Positions 29,302 through 40,199 of a stretch of DNA of 64,000 nucleotides are shown here, one piece after another. Position 1 is the first letter of the stretch; each line of letters begins with the position of its first letter. This stretch comes from Staphylococcus sp. IVB6181 (GTDB lineage Bacteria; Bacillota; Bacilli; Staphylococcales; Staphylococcaceae): contig NZ_CP095096.1 in the NCBI RefSeq assembly GCF_025561445.1, positions 1,591,822 through 1,655,821 on the forward strand, written 5' to 3'. A program made the position numbers and the translations under genes. The notes under the pieces were generated by a model. That model made no database searches, was not told where the DNA came from, and saw only the letters and a program-made list of their open reading frames with translations.

Positions 29302-30782
29302 AAAAGTTATTTTCTTCAGTAGCCGTCGGCGCACTGCTGCTCTCAGGATGCAGCAACGGCGGAGGACATTCCGCTTCGAATACGGAACAATTAAATGTAG
29401 AACTTCCATTAAAAACTACTACACTCGCACCTTATGATACTGATGTTCCAGTTACAGTAGGGGCAGCTGAAACCTTATTTAAAACTTCAGCTAAAGGGGA
29501 AATCCAACCGCTTTTAGTAAAATCATATGAACAACCCTCTGATGACACATTGAAGTTGACTTTAAAAGATAATATTAAATTCCAAAATGGGCACAAGCTG
29601 ACAGGGGAAGCTGTCAAAAGCAGCTTAGAACAAGGCTTGAAAAAGAGTGAGCTGCTGAAAGCGACATTGCCGATAAAATCTATTCAAGCTCATGGGCAAG
29701 AAGTTACAATTCAAACGAAAGAAGCTTATCCGGAACTTGTTTCAGAACTCGCAAGTCCCTATACAGCTATCTATGATACAAAAGCAGATACAGACATCAA
29801 ACAAACGCCTGTAGGTACAGGTCCTTATGCCATTAAAGACTTTAAACGTACGCAGCAAATCAGCTTAAGTCAAAATAAAAATTACTGGCATGGCAAGCCG
29901 AAACTTAAGCAAATCAAAGTCACATTCAATGAAGACGGCAGTGCACGTACTGACCATGTATTATCTGGCAGAACAGATCTGACTAAAGATGTGCCTACAG
30001 ATAAAATCAATTCTGTGAAAAAATCAGATAAAGCAAAACTTGAAACTGCATCCGGCTACAGAACTTCTTTCTTGCTTTATAACCATACAAGCAAGAAAAT
30101 GACGAAAGACGTTCGAGCTGCACTTGATGCAGTGATTGACCGTAAACAAATCACTCAAAAGGTTGCACATAATTATGCCAAACCAGCAAATGGACCATTC
30201 AATACCAACTTAGACTTCATTCAAGACCAATCTGTACCATCGCAAGATATTGAAAAAGCTAAAAAATTAATGGAAAAAGCAGGCTACTCTGATAAAAAAC
30301 CATTAACCTTGCGTGTATCATCCTATTCAGGACGTCCAGAATTAACAAAAATCCTGCAAGTGATTCAATCTGATGCAAAACAAGCACATATCAACATCAA
30401 GATACAAAACGTAGATGATATAGAAGGCTTCTTGCAAAACAAAAAAGACTGGGATGCTTCGATGTATAGTTTCGGCACATACCCACGAGGAGACAGCGGC
30501 TACTTCTTTAATATGGCCTACAAAAAAGACGGAGCTGTAAATAAAGGGGCTTACCATAACGCACAAGTAGATCAATTAATCGAACAGTTGAATCATACTG
30601 TAGATAAAAGTGAACGCGACCGTTTAACAAATGAAATACTGAAAGTCTCAAAACAAGATATTCCGAATAGTTATATCACTTATAACGACCAAATCAGCGC
30701 TATGAATCAAAAAGTCGAACATGTGAAAGTTTCACCAGAAGACATCTACTTAATAGATGAAAAGGTGGATAAGCAAGAATGA
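29298..30782 (+). CDS. nikA: Nickel/peptide-type ABC transporter substrate-binding lipoprotein
   Basis: Extracytoplasmic receptor of family SBP_bac_5, 494 residues. Lipobox LLSGC (Cys 18), then the OppA/NikA fold with TPVGTGPYAIKDF and RTSFLLYNHTSKKM. The position (after pepF, before femAB) matches the S. aureus Opp2/NikABCDE transporter, which imports nickel for urease; short peptides remain a possible substrate. The ATG has no good ribosome binding site. First of five overlapping genes. Confidence 0.85.
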   Translation: MKKLFSSVAVGALLLSGCSNGGGHSASNTEQLNVELPLKTTTLAPYDTDVPVTVGAAETLFKTSAKGEIQPLLVKSYEQPSDDTLKLTLKDNIKFQNGHKLTGEAVKSSLEQGLKKSELLKATLPIKSIQAHGQEVTIQTKEAYPELVSELASPYTAIYDTKADTDIKQTPVGTGPYAIKDFKRTQQISLSQNKNYWHGKPKLKQIKVTFNEDGSARTDHVLSGRTDLTKDVPTDKINSVKKSDKAKLETASGYRTSFLLYNHTSKKMTKDVRAALDAVIDRKQITQKVAHNYAKPANGPFNTNLDFIQDQSVPSQDIEKAKKLMEKAGYSDKKPLTLRVSSYSGRPELTKILQVIQSDAKQAHINIKIQNVDDIEGFLQNKKDWDASMYSFGTYPRGDSGYFFNMAYKKDGAVNKGAYHNAQVDQLIEQLNHTVDKSERDRLTNEILKVSKQDIPNSYITYNDQISAMNQKVEHVKVSPEDIYLIDEKVDKQE

Positions 30783-31768
30783 TAATTAAACAAATTCTAT
30801 CTAGAATAGGACAAATGATCTTAGTATTGTTTGTCCTTTCTACTATTACGTTTATTTTGATGAAATTGTCTCCAGGCGATCCGGTGAATAAACTGCTGCA
30901 TTTAGATGTTGCGAATGTCTCATCTGAGCAAATCGAACAAACTAAAGCACAACTCGGATTGAATCAGCCTTTACTTGTGCAATGGTGGACATGGTTTTCA
31001 CATATCCTTCATCTAGACTTCGGCACAAGTATACAGACACAAGAACCTGTACTGAGTGAATTGATTTACTTTACACCGCCGACATCGGTAATCGCATTTG
31101 GGACGTTATTTATTACACTCGTACTATCATTAACGTTAGGGACATTAGCTGCGGTATATTACCGTACATGGATTGATCGTGTGATTCGTGTTGTAACTTC
31201 AGCGTTTGTCAGTATCCCGTCATTTTTCTTAGGGATGTTGTTCATTTATGTATTCGCACAGAAACTTGAAATCCTTCCTGCAGCCGGTATTGATACACTT
31301 GCAGGTTATATCATGCCGATTATTGCATTAAGCATAGGAATGAGTGCTTATCACATAAGATTGATGCGTTCGACACTGATTGATTTATATAGAAGCAGAG
31401 AAGTAAAAGCTTCTCGTGCCAGGGGAATGTCTGAAAGCTATATTTTATTTAAAGACATATTCAAACCTGCTTTAATCCCGGTTATTTCAATTATAGGGAT
31501 GTCGATTGGCGGATTGATCGGCAGTTCCGTTGTTATTGAAAACCTTTTTGATATTCCCGGCATCGGTTACTTTTTAGTAGAAAGTATTCGTTCTAGAGAT
31601 TACCCGGTTGTACAAGGTGCTGTATTGATGATAGGTGCTTTTGTCGTCATCGGTAATACGATAGCAGACATCATTATTTTATTCTTAGATCCGACACAGC
31701 GTTATCAGCATTTAAAACACAAGCCGTTATGGAAGAAGAAAGCAGAAAGGCGCGTGAAGCAATTATGA
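30779..31768 (+). CDS. nikB: ABC transporter permease NikB
   Basis: 329 residues, about six helices, DppB/OppB-type permease with the N-terminal [16 protein letters not shown] signature and the loop [20 protein letters not shown] contacting the ATPase. Overlaps nikA by four bases (ATGA). Confidence 0.88.
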   Translation: MIIKQILSRIGQMILVLFVLSTITFILMKLSPGDPVNKLLHLDVANVSSEQIEQTKAQLGLNQPLLVQWWTWFSHILHLDFGTSIQTQEPVLSELIYFTPPTSVIAFGTLFITLVLSLTLGTLAAVYYRTWIDRVIRVVTSAFVSIPSFFLGMLFIYVFAQKLEILPAAGIDTLAGYIMPIIALSIGMSAYHIRLMRSTLIDLYRSREVKASRARGMSESYILFKDIFKPALIPVISIIGMSIGGLIGSSVVIENLFDIPGIGYFLVESIRSRDYPVVQGAVLMIGAFVVIGNTIADIIILFLDPTQRYQHLKHKPLWKKKAERRVKQL

Positions 31769-32580
31769 AATTAACGAAAAAGAACAGCATCTTTTATGTT
31801 TTTGGCGCCTATTTAATATTGCTTATCATCTTGCAGTTTACTGTTACAACAAACCAAGCATTGACTGTACATTTAAATGAAGCTTTAGAAGGACCAAGTT
31901 TGAAGCACCTCTTAGGTACAGATGATTATGGCAGAGATTTATTTGCACGTCTTGTAATCGGTGCGCGCTATACATTGGCTATTACGTTACTTACAATTTG
32001 CATGATTGTACTTATCGGTGTCCCATTAGGTTTGATTGCCGGCTATCGCAAAGGCTGGATAGATACGATTATTATGCGCATCATCGATATTGGATTAGGT
32101 ATACCTGACTTTGTGCTAATGATCGCATTTGCCAGTTTCTTTAAACCAAGTATTTGGAATTTGGTTATAGCAATCACTATGATTAATTGGATGACTTATA
32201 CACGTGTTACACGTGCAATTGTCAATACTGAGATGAATAAGAACTATATCAAATTGGCGCGTTATTTCCATACGCCTAGTTATATCATTATTTTCAAACA
32301 CTTGTTACCGCAAGTTGTGCCTTCATTATTTGTCTTAATGATAGTAGATATCGGTAAAATCATTCTCTATATTTCATCTTTATCATTCTTAGGTTTAGGT
32401 GCACAACCGCCTTCACCAGAATGGGGTGCTATGTTAGCTGCAGGCAGAGATTTCTTTACGGAACATCCGATTATGTTATTAGCACCTGCTGCACTGATTT
32501 CAATTACTATTTTATTATTCAATTTGGCAGGCGATGCATTACGTGACAGAATAGCAGAAAGAAGGGATATTCATGGCTGA
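31765..32580 (+). CDS. nikC: ABC transporter permease NikC
   Basis: 271 residues, DppC/OppC-type permease with the [24 protein letters not shown] signature near residue 45 and the C-terminal [19 protein letters not shown] block. The start at 31765 overlaps the nikB stop (ATGA); an ATG 12 codons upstream is in frame but lacks a ribosome binding site. Confidence 0.86.
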   Translation: MKLTKKNSIFYVFGAYLILLIILQFTVTTNQALTVHLNEALEGPSLKHLLGTDDYGRDLFARLVIGARYTLAITLLTICMIVLIGVPLGLIAGYRKGWIDTIIMRIIDIGLGIPDFVLMIAFASFFKPSIWNLVIAITMINWMTYTRVTRAIVNTEMNKNYIKLARYFHTPSYIIIFKHLLPQVVPSLFVLMIVDIGKIILYISSLSFLGLGAQPPSPEWGAMLAAGRDFFTEHPIMLLAPAALISITILLFNLAGDALRDRIAERRDIHG

Positions 32581-33364
32581 ACCATTAATGGAAATTAAAA
32601 ATTTGAATATCACCGACAACTTACAACACACATTGATTAATCAGTTAAATCTTACTGTCAATGAAGGGCAAGTGAATGTGTTGATTGGAGAAAGCGGTTC
32701 GGGTAAAAGTTTGACCGCAAGTACATTGATTGGTCAAACTCCACCGAATCTGCATGTCAGTTATGATCAGTTTCTATTTAAAGGCGAACCTGTCACTGCA
32801 TTTAAACATTTATTAGGCCATAAAATCGGTTATATCTCACAAGATTACGCACACAGCTTTACACAACATACATTACTCGGCAAACAACTCGTCGCAATTT
32901 ATCGCACGCATTATAAAGTCTCTAAAAAAGAAGCACTCAGTCAAATCAAAAAAGCGTTAAGCTGGGTCAATTTAGAGCATACAGAAATACTGTCAAAATA
33001 CCGTTTTATGTTATCAGGCGGACAGCTGGAACGTCTATATATTGCCAGTGTCTTAATGTTAGAACCGGATTTTATTATTGCTGATGAACCTGTCGCATCA
33101 CTAGATGTGTTGAATGGACAACGTATTATGAAGTTGATTAAACATCTGGCAGAGGAACACGATACCACGTTACTGTTGATTACACATAACTTAACCCATG
33201 TCATACAGTATGCGGATACTATTAATGTAATAAGAAACGGTACGATTATTGAAAGCGGTGCTTTGAAGCATTTCAGAGAAGGGCAGACACATCCTTATAC
33301 ACAACAACTATTAAATGCGAGAAGCCGTTTAGTCAGAAAGGATGAAGTGCATGATCAAAATTAA
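32573..33364 (+). CDS. nikD: ABC transporter ATPase NikD
   Basis: 263 residues; Walker [10 protein letters not shown], signature LSGGQLERL, Walker [14 protein letters not shown]. The C-terminal half carries the HPYTQQLL motif of the Opp/Dpp/Nik ATPases. Overlaps nikC by eight bases; AGAAGGG upstream. Confidence 0.88.
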   Translation: MAEPLMEIKNLNITDNLQHTLINQLNLTVNEGQVNVLIGESGSGKSLTASTLIGQTPPNLHVSYDQFLFKGEPVTAFKHLLGHKIGYISQDYAHSFTQHTLLGKQLVAIYRTHYKVSKKEALSQIKKALSWVNLEHTEILSKYRFMLSGGQLERLYIASVLMLEPDFIIADEPVASLDVLNGQRIMKLIKHLAEEHDTTLLLITHNLTHVIQYADTINVIRNGTIIESGALKHFREGQTHPYTQQLLNARSRLVRKDEVHDQN

Positions 33365-34046
33365 GCATCTAAGTTTTGCGTATGATAAACAAAATGTCTT
33401 GCACAATATCAGTTTAAATATTCAAAAGGGCGAACTAATCGGAGTAATTGGTGAATCAGGTTCAGGAAAATCCACATTAATGAATTTAATCCTTGGCGAT
33501 TTGCGGCCTGATCAAGGCGTCATTGATGTGAATACTGAACGTGTTTTACCGATTTTCCAACAAGCCACACAAAGCTTCAATCCGAAGTTAACACTCAGAA
33601 CATCATTGAAAGAACCTTTAAAATACTATGCACACGCTGAATCCTCCTTTGATGCGATAGTATTGCCGTTGATGAAACAATTAAATCTCGAACAAAGACT
33701 GTTAGAGCGTTATCCAGATCAAGTCAGCGGGGGACAATTACAGCGTTTTAACGTCCTTAGAACAGTTATGTTGCAGCCAGATGTATTGATTTGCGATGAA
33801 ATTACATCGAGCTTAGATGTAGTTGCTGAACAAAAGCTCATTTCACAATTAAAAGCTATTCACCAGCAGCAGCAAACTACAATGGTGATTATTTCTCATG
33901 ATATCGCCATGCTGAATCAGATTGCTGATCGCATGATTGTATTGCAAAATGGTCATATTGTAGATGATTTTAATACACAAGATTTATTTGCGTCAACACG
34001 TCATGCATATACAAAAGAACTTATCCAAGCTTATGATGAAAACTAA
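33351..34046 (+). CDS. nikE: ABC transporter ATPase NikE
   Basis: 231 residues; Walker [10 protein letters not shown], signature VSGGQLQRF, Walker B VLICDEITSSLDV (Ile-Thr instead of Pro-Thr after Glu). Second ATPase of the importer. The ATG at 33351 is preferred over the one at 33342 because AGAAAGG is then well spaced. Overlaps nikD by 14 bases. Confidence 0.86.
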   Translation: MIKIKHLSFAYDKQNVLHNISLNIQKGELIGVIGESGSGKSTLMNLILGDLRPDQGVIDVNTERVLPIFQQATQSFNPKLTLRTSLKEPLKYYAHAESSFDAIVLPLMKQLNLEQRLLERYPDQVSGGQLQRFNVLRTVMLQPDVLICDEITSSLDVVAEQKLISQLKAIHQQQQTTMVIISHDIAMLNQIADRMIVLQNGHIVDDFNTQDLFASTRHAYTKELIQAYDEN

Positions 34047-34060
34047 GTCATAGTTCACAT

Positions 34061-34098
34061 ATATCCGGAGGCAAAAGGCCATCCGGATATTTTATTTT
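34061..34098 (+). terminator. Terminator of the nik operon
   Basis: ATATCCGGA / TCCGGATAT with a TTTATTTT tail. Confidence 0.88.
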
Positions 34099-34672
<574 letters not shown>

Positions 34673-34969
34673 ATGAATTTAAATGAAAAAATTGATGCAT
34701 TAGACGCAAAAGTAAATGATATTCATCAATCACTGGATACTAAAATAGATGAACGCTTTAACACACTTGATGCTAAGATCGATGAACGTTTTAACACACT
34801 TGATAGAAAGTTTGACTATAAATTTAATACATTAGACGGTAGAATGACTAAGCTTGAAACTAAATTTGATGATTTCCAAAAAAATTCGAATACTCAATTC
34901 AAATGGCTTATCACAACAATGCTCAGCATGATTTTGGTCGTACTCGGTGTGTTAACTTATTTCATATAA
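34673..34969 (+). CDS. Coiled-coil protein with C-terminal membrane anchor
   Basis: Function unknown. 98 residues: an almost uninterrupted helix of repeats of about 11 residues (AKIDERFNTLD occurs nearly exactly twice, then RKFDYKFNTLD and GRMTKLETKFD), then a single hydrophobic helix (about 77-97) at the very C-terminus. No ribosome binding site is visible at the ATG, and the same coiled-coil pattern continues in frame upstream to the stop at 34610 (NPKFEKRIDSQF), so the gene may have lost its real start. It could be a phage or mobile-element remnant or a small stress/oligomerisation protein. Confidence 0.5.
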   Translation: MNLNEKIDALDAKVNDIHQSLDTKIDERFNTLDAKIDERFNTLDRKFDYKFNTLDGRMTKLETKFDDFQKNSNTQFKWLITTMLSMILVVLGVLTYFI

Positions 34970-35033
34970 TGTTTTTTCTCCATTATATACTTATTTAAAG
35001 TCGCATATTTTCTCTTCCATTATTAATGGCAGG

Positions 35034-35063
35034 AAATGTTTCTAGCGAAACAATCAAACATTT
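35034..35063. repeat. Inverted repeat ahead of the tnpB remnant
   Basis: AAATGTTT / AAACATTT with a 14-base loop. It may be the left-end hairpin of an IS200/IS605-type element; this is inferred only from position. Confidence 0.35.
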
Positions 35064-35094
35064 TGTATAAAACTAAAGAAAAAAGGTGACAACT

Positions 35095-35760
35095 TTGAGC
35101 CAAGCATTAATAGTTAAAATCATTTTAGATCCTAACAAAAAACAACTAGAATTAATCAAACAATCATCACGCTTATATATTGATACCGTTAATACACTCG
35201 TTGCTGAAATGGTTGAAGTACAGACACAAACAATGAAAACCGCCAAGCATATTCATGTACCTTTAAACAACAGTGTCAAGAATCAAGCAATTAGAGATGC
35301 TAAGTCAGTTTTTAAACAAGCTAAGAAAACACAATATCAAAAGATACCTGTTTCAAAAAGACCTATTATTGTATGGAATAACCAAAACTATACAATTAAT
35401 CATACAAGTATAAGCGTTCCATTTATTATAAAGGGAAAGACTCAAATAATTGAAATTAAAGCTCACATTTCGGACTACGAAAGAAATATAATTGAAAAAG
35501 CCAGTAAATTAGAAACGTTGCGTATCACCCGAAAAGGAACTGACTATGTCGCACAAATTGCAGTTGAAACACCTTTTTAAACTACCACTTAGGCATTAAA
35601 GTCATGGGTGTTGATTTAGGTATTAAAATTCCTGTCAACACAATATAGAAATCATCAAATTAGAAAAATTGGCCAACATCATATTATGAACTAGGATGGG
35701 GTATTGGCATACCCTCAGCTTTAGGCAAGTACAAACTAGAAATAGATGCGTACGTTTTGC
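35095..35760 (+). pseudogene. Decayed IS200/IS605-family tnpB
   Basis: The first 160 codons (to the stop at 35578-35580) match the N-terminal part of TnpB/OrfB, with a TTG start after AAAAAGGTGAC. After the stop, a frame shift lets the sequence continue as HLGIKVMGVDLGIKIPV, containing the first RuvC aspartate motif (GVDLGI), and then IEIIKLEKLANI, resembling the second RuvC motif. The zinc finger and third RuvC motif are missing, so a large internal part is deleted. TnpB proteins are RNA-guided nucleases; this one cannot be active. Confidence 0.8.
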
Positions 35761-35765
35761 ACTAA

Positions 35766-35798
35766 AGAATCCCACTGCTTTAGCTATGGGAGTGTCAA
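35766..35798 (+). mobile_element. Right-end hairpin of the IS605-type remnant
   Basis: The sequence AGAATCCCACTGCTTTAGC continuing to TATGGGAGTGTCAA forms an imperfect hairpin (TCCCA...TGGGA) and matches, from memory, the typical 3' end of Firmicute IS605 tnpB elements, which overlaps the guide RNA end. Its loop and end are kept although the gene is broken. Confidence 0.7.
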
Positions 35799-35990
35799 AT
35801 TTTAGTAATATTTCTCCCTTTTTCAGTAAAATATATTCCATTTATAATTACTTTAAACACCCTTCTATTATACAATTCATTTATTTTGTTGATTATCACC
35901 TTTTTATATCTATTTATAAGCGTTAAACACACAATTTTTCGCTAAAGGTTATATACTATTGTATATATTTCATGAAAGAGGTGTTAGAAT

Positions 35991-36512
35991 TTGTCTACAA
36001 ATCACATTAGATGGTCAAGTGTAATCATCGGCTTATTATTCTCATTAATTGGTATTTTAAGCGTAAGCTTCCCTATGAAAAATTTAGCAGTCATCACTTG
36101 GTTATTTGGTATTTTCTTCATTTTTAATGGGATTGCAGAATTATTCTTCAGACGTTTAACTAAATCCTTTGTTGGGGTTTCTAGCGGATGGTTAATGATA
36201 CTTGGTATTCTAAATATTATTTTCGGTATTTTGTTCATAGTTTTTACTGATGTCGGCCAAGTCGCGATCGTGTACATGCTTGCATTCTGGTTTATCTTTG
36301 CTTCTATATTAGGTATCTTCACTGTGACACCGGCAGAGCAAACGAATAACGTATATCACTTTTTCTCAATACTCGTTAATATCATTGGTATTATCGCAGG
36401 TATCATCTTGCTGTTCAACCCATTCATAGGCGCTTATATCATCGCATTCTTTGTGGGTATCACTTTCCTCTTAATCGGACTGAACTATATCTTCGATGCA
36501 TTTGCACACTAA
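35991..36512 (+). CDS. HdeD/DUF308-family membrane protein
   Basis: 173 residues, about six short hydrophobic helices arranged as the repeated two-helix units of the HdeD family (acid-resistance membrane protein in E. coli). The role in staphylococci is unknown. The start codon is TTG with AAAGAGGTG upstream. Monocistronic; a shared terminator separates it from convergent femB. Confidence 0.78.
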   Translation: MSTNHIRWSSVIIGLLFSLIGILSVSFPMKNLAVITWLFGIFFIFNGIAELFFRRLTKSFVGVSSGWLMILGILNIIFGILFIVFTDVGQVAIVYMLAFWFIFASILGIFTVTPAEQTNNVYHFFSILVNIIGIIAGIILLFNPFIGAYIIAFFVGITFLLIGLNYIFDAFAH

Positions 36513-36524
36513 TTTAATCATAAT

Positions 36525-36567
36525 AAAAGCGTGCTTTCCTCATAATTTTGAAGAAAGCACGCTTTTT
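36525..36567. terminator. Bidirectional terminator between hdeD-like gene and femB
   Basis: AAAAGCGTGCTTTC / GAAAGCACGCTTTTT, between two convergent genes. Confidence 0.92.
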
Positions 36568-36601
36568 AATTAACTTTAGTTAGTACTCTAATCCTTACTA
36601 A

Positions 36602-37861
36602 CTATTTTTTTACTTTTTGGCGGATATTATTCAATGTATTGAAAATCCAGTATTTTACTTTTTGGATTGGTTTATAGAAATCTCCGATTAATTCTTCGAT
36701 TTGAACATTGAAACCGCGTTTGAAACGATATACACCATAGTCTTCACTATCTTCAGTGAAGTCTCCAGATAAACCATAGAAGTTATAACGATCATAACCA
36801 TGTTCGAAGCAGTAATTAATCATATACCAATGCATCATATAAGGTCCCATGTATTGGTTATATTTCTCTGAAGAACCGCCTGAGAAGTAGTTCACTTCAT
36901 AAGCATTCGCAAAGTATACCCCAGCAGCTAAGTCTAATACAGAGCCGTCTGTTTGACGTAATTCGCTTGCTTTAAGCAATTCTTTTTGGTCATGTTCGAT
37001 TTGTTTGTCTAACTCAGAGATTTTCTTCAATTGCTTATCTGACTTATTTTCTTTCGCCATCATTTGATCACGACGACCTTCTTTGTCATTGAGTGATTCT
37101 TGTAATGATGTAATATACTCATCTAAATCAATATAAGCTAATGGAATAAGTACTTTATCACCGTAATGTTCAATAAAGTTTTTAAAGTACTCGTCTGTTT
37201 TAGAAACAAAGCCTGCACGCTCTTCTGTTTCACGGTAAAGTTTAAGGAATTTATCTAATTCGTCTTCACCTAAGAATCTCACTTTAACGCCATAATTAAT
37301 AGCTTTATTAATGTTACGTTTACGTTGGCTGTCGAATTGTTTCTTAAGCGATGCTGGTGTTTCATCTTTTAAGTCTAAAACCCCCATCCAACGTACTTGG
37401 CTTGATGTATCGTATTTTGTTGTAAAGCCATGGTGGTGATAACCATGTGATTTGAACAAGTTCACAATCGCATCATTTTTAGTACTGTCCGGCAGCGGAT
37501 TAACATCTTTATCATAGATTTGATAAATCCAATAAGGGTCTATTTTAACGTATAAGCATTGATGCTGGCGCAAGTACTTCTCTAACTCGCGCAAGTAAAA
37601 CTCAACCAAACCTAAATCACTGTAATCCATCACAGGTCCGCGGTTGGAATAATATACGTAACTACCCATTGTTGGAATTTTAGAAAATAAACTTGCTACT
37701 ACGACACGATTGTCAGTGTCTTTAATTCCAAGTAACACAACTTCGAAACCATCTGCCTCTCTAGTTCCGATGTTTTCCTTTGTTTGGAAATAATGACTTT
37801 CGAGTGATGGATTCTGCACAAAATTGTCATATTCTTTAACTGTCAACTCTGTAAATTTCAT
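36602..37861 (-). CDS. femB: FemB, pentaglycine interpeptide bridge synthase
   Basis: Aminoacyltransferase that uses glycyl-tRNA to add residues 4 and 5 of the peptidoglycan cross-bridge on lipid II. 419 residues with the FemABX double GNAT fold and a helical-hairpin arm (about 245-305, [20 protein letters not shown] region). The C-terminal [20 protein letters not shown] block is shared with FemA. Lies directly downstream of femA (26-bp gap), the standard staphylococcal operon. Confidence 0.96.
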   Translation of the reverse strand: MKFTELTVKEYDNFVQNPSLESHYFQTKENIGTREADGFEVVLLGIKDTDNRVVVASLFSKIPTMGSYVYYSNRGPVMDYSDLGLVEFYLRELEKYLRQHQCLYVKIDPYWIYQIYDKDVNPLPDSTKNDAIVNLFKSHGYHHHGFTTKYDTSSQVRWMGVLDLKDETPASLKKQFDSQRKRNINKAINYGVKVRFLGEDELDKFLKLYRETEERAGFVSKTDEYFKNFIEHYGDKVLIPLAYIDLDEYITSLQESLNDKEGRRDQMMAKENKSDKQLKKISELDKQIEHDQKELLKASELRQTDGSVLDLAAGVYFANAYEVNYFSGGSSEKYNQYMGPYMMHWYMINYCFEHGYDRYNFYGLSGDFTEDSEDYGVYRFKRGFNVQIEELIGDFYKPIQKVKYWIFNTLNNIRQKVKK

Positions 37862-37887
37862 TTCTTTATTTCCCTTCTACCTTATGT

Positions 37888-39144
37888 TTATCTATCTTTG
37901 ATTTTCTTCAATGTTGTATAGAGTTTGTACATTGGCTTATTAATAGGTGCAATAAAGTCTCCTACATACTCAATCACATCTGCGTTAAATCCTTTTTTGA
38001 ACTTAACTACTCCTGCATCTTCAGCATATTCTGTGAAATGACCGCTGATACCGTAGAAATTATAGCGGTTGATACCGTGTTGAATCGCATAATTAATCAT
38101 TTCCCATTGCACTGCATAGCTGCCTGCAAAATGACGGTATTCATTAGATGTTCCGCCTGCGTAATACACTACTTCAAATGGATTGATAATAAAGAAGCCT
38201 GCTGAAATCGGTAATTCATTACCATGTTTCTGCTGCAAGTCGCGTGCTTCAGCAACTTTTTGATGATGTGCTTTCAACTGTTGTTCCAAGTTTTCTTTTT
38301 TACGTGCTGCTTTTTGATTATCAGGATTTTTATTTAAATCTTTCTCCGCTTTATTGATTTCTTTTTCTAAATTCTTCTCTTCAGAATTCAACTCATTAAT
38401 ATATTCCTCGAAATCAATATAAGCTAGCGGTACAAGCACACGGTCTTTATAATGTTTTAAACGATGGTAATAGAAGTCATCTTCACGATCATCGAAATCT
38501 TTCGCTTCTGCAGTATCTTCCATAAACTTACGGAAAATATGCATTTCATCTTCCCCTAAGAAACGTACTTTGACACCGTTGCGTTTTACTTTTTTAGTAT
38601 TACGCTTACGCAAGCTGTCCATGCCTTTTAATACGTCTTGCGGTGTTTTGTCTTTTAAATCTAATACTGAGTGGAAACGAATTTGAATGATCGGATCGAA
38701 TCCTGTTGTAAAGCCTTGGTGTTCGTAACCGAGTTGCGCCATTTTATCGAAAATCCAATCATTTCCTGCATTCCCTGTAATTTCCCCATCATGATTGCGG
38801 TATTGATAAGGTAAATATGGATCGACACGCAAATACAACGCATTATATTGTTTCACATATTTTTTAAGTTCTCTAAAGAAGTAATGAACTAATTCTTTAT
38901 TTTCATAATCAATGACCGGGCCGCGGTTTGAATAGAAATATTTAAAGAACTTCATCACTGGCACAGCTGTGAGTAAACATGCTGCGATAACATTGTCATC
39001 ATTATCTTTAACACCTACTAAGTGTGTTTCAGTACCTTCTGCAACTTTTAACTCATAATTGCCGACCATTTGTGTAAAATGGCTATAAGTCATTTTATCT
39101 GTAAATTCTCCAAATTCAGCTGTAGTTAGATTGGTAAACTTCAT
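37888..39144 (-). CDS. femA: FemA, pentaglycine interpeptide bridge synthase
   Basis: Adds glycines 2 and 3 of the cross-bridge. 418 residues. The frame is open 21 codons further upstream, but the ATG at 39144 (MKFTNLTTAEFGEF) has AGGAGTT before it and is where known FemA starts. Contains the charged coiled-coil arm (about 240-300) and RYNFYGISGHFTEYAEDAGV. Some coagulase-negative species put serine in the bridge; the sequence alone does not tell me which. Confidence 0.96.
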   Translation of the reverse strand: MKFTNLTTAEFGEFTDKMTYSHFTQMVGNYELKVAEGTETHLVGVKDNDDNVIAACLLTAVPVMKFFKYFYSNRGPVIDYENKELVHYFFRELKKYVKQYNALYLRVDPYLPYQYRNHDGEITGNAGNDWIFDKMAQLGYEHQGFTTGFDPIIQIRFHSVLDLKDKTPQDVLKGMDSLRKRNTKKVKRNGVKVRFLGEDEMHIFRKFMEDTAEAKDFDDREDDFYYHRLKHYKDRVLVPLAYIDFEEYINELNSEEKNLEKEINKAEKDLNKNPDNQKAARKKENLEQQLKAHHQKVAEARDLQQKHGNELPISAGFFIINPFEVVYYAGGTSNEYRHFAGSYAVQWEMINYAIQHGINRYNFYGISGHFTEYAEDAGVVKFKKGFNADVIEYVGDFIAPINKPMYKLYTTLKKIKDR

Positions 39145-39443
39145 AATTTCAATAACTCCTAATTTGTATTCTCTATCTTTTATTTTGCTTCTAATTTCTA
39201 ATTTCAATCTTCATTATTATACAATACCCAAAACGAAAACTAAAATTGAAACCTCTGTATCTGTTTCTTTATTATGTATGTTAAGTAAGATAGTACTTTC
39301 TTACAACTATTCTGGATAGTTTAAAATAACGTTCCCTAAATCTCCTTGCTTTACTATCATAACATGCTCTCCCCTTAGATAGTTATCAAAACCCCTGTAC
39401 ACAAAGCAAATCAGAGTCATTTCTGACTCTGATACATTTGCAT
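39145..39443 (-). promoter_or_regulatory. Region between femA and trpA
   Basis: About 300 bp holding the femA upstream region. A hairpin downstream of trpA (TCAGAGTCA / TGACTCTGA, 39411-39432) is a likely, weakly T-tailed terminator of the trp operon. I see no gene. Confidence 0.5.
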
Positions 39444-40199
39444 TTATTTTAATTCGGCTTTCTCTTCACTTTCATTAAGTGCAGCTCTGATTCCTTGAAG
39501 ATATTGTCTAATCGATGCAATATCATCTTCGGCAAATCGTTTCACAATTTCACTGCCGATGACCACACCATCAGCAAATCCGGCAACTTCAGCAACCTGT
39601 GCTTTGGTTCTGATACCGAACCCTGCGACTACCGGGACATCCGCTTGTTCTTTAATTAATGCAATTTTATTTTTCAACTCAGGATGGAAACCGCCATTAT
39701 CTCCTGTTGTCGCATTCATCGTTACAGTGTAAATGAATCCTTCTGCGTGTTCTGCGATGTGTTGAATACGGTCGTTTGAAGCGGTCATCGCTATAAGTGA
39801 AATGATTTTTACTTTTCGGTTTTCAAAACGTTGTTTAAACTGTTCAGCTAATTCAAAAGGTAAATCTGGTATGATTAAACCATAAACCCCTGCTGCTTCG
39901 CAGTCTTGAAGAAATTGTGCCTCTCCATAATGAAGAATAACATTATAATATGTCATTAAAACATAACGAGAATTAGTCAATTCCTCTTTATGTGCTGTTA
40001 ATGCTTTTAATATTTTACGCGCACTCATACCTTCTTTGATTGCCTGTTGCCCAGCTTCCATAATAGTCGGACCATCTGCGACCGGATCAGAGAATGGCAG
40101 ACCGATTTCTACAATATCCGCTCCTTCTGCTTGCAGAACTTTTAAGTTAGCTATGAAATCTTTGTTTCCCATAATATAGGGTATAAATAATTTACTCAT
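39444..40199 (-). CDS. trpA: Tryptophan synthase alpha subunit
   Basis: Cleaves indole-3-glycerol phosphate and channels indole to TrpB. 251 residues; catalytic glutamate at 31 and aspartate at 42 within [14 protein letters not shown]. The ATG at 40199 overlaps the end of trpB by eight bases and has AAAGAGGTGG upstream. Last gene of the trp operon. Confidence 0.96.
   Translation of the reverse strand: MSKLFIPYIMGNKDFIANLKVLQAEGADIVEIGLPFSDPVADGPTIMEAGQQAIKEGMSARKILKALTAHKEELTNSRYVLMTYYNVILHYGEAQFLQDCEAAGVYGLIIPDLPFELAEQFKQRFENRKVKIISLIAMTASNDRIQHIAEHAEGFIYTVTMNATTGDNGGFHPELKNKIALIKEQADVPVVAGFGIRTKAQVAEVAGFADGVVIGSEIVKRFAEDDIASIRQYLQGIRAALNESEEKAELK

Noticed and set aside
29298-34046. Assignment as a dedicated oligopeptide (Opp) importer
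   Set aside because: Not excluded, but gene order matches the staphylococcal nickel-type Opp2/Nik system; kept as nik with substrate uncertainty.
36002-36322. 106-codon minus-strand frame opposite the HdeD-like gene
   Set aside because: Antisense shadow; the plus-strand frame has a ribosome site, membrane helices and a family match.
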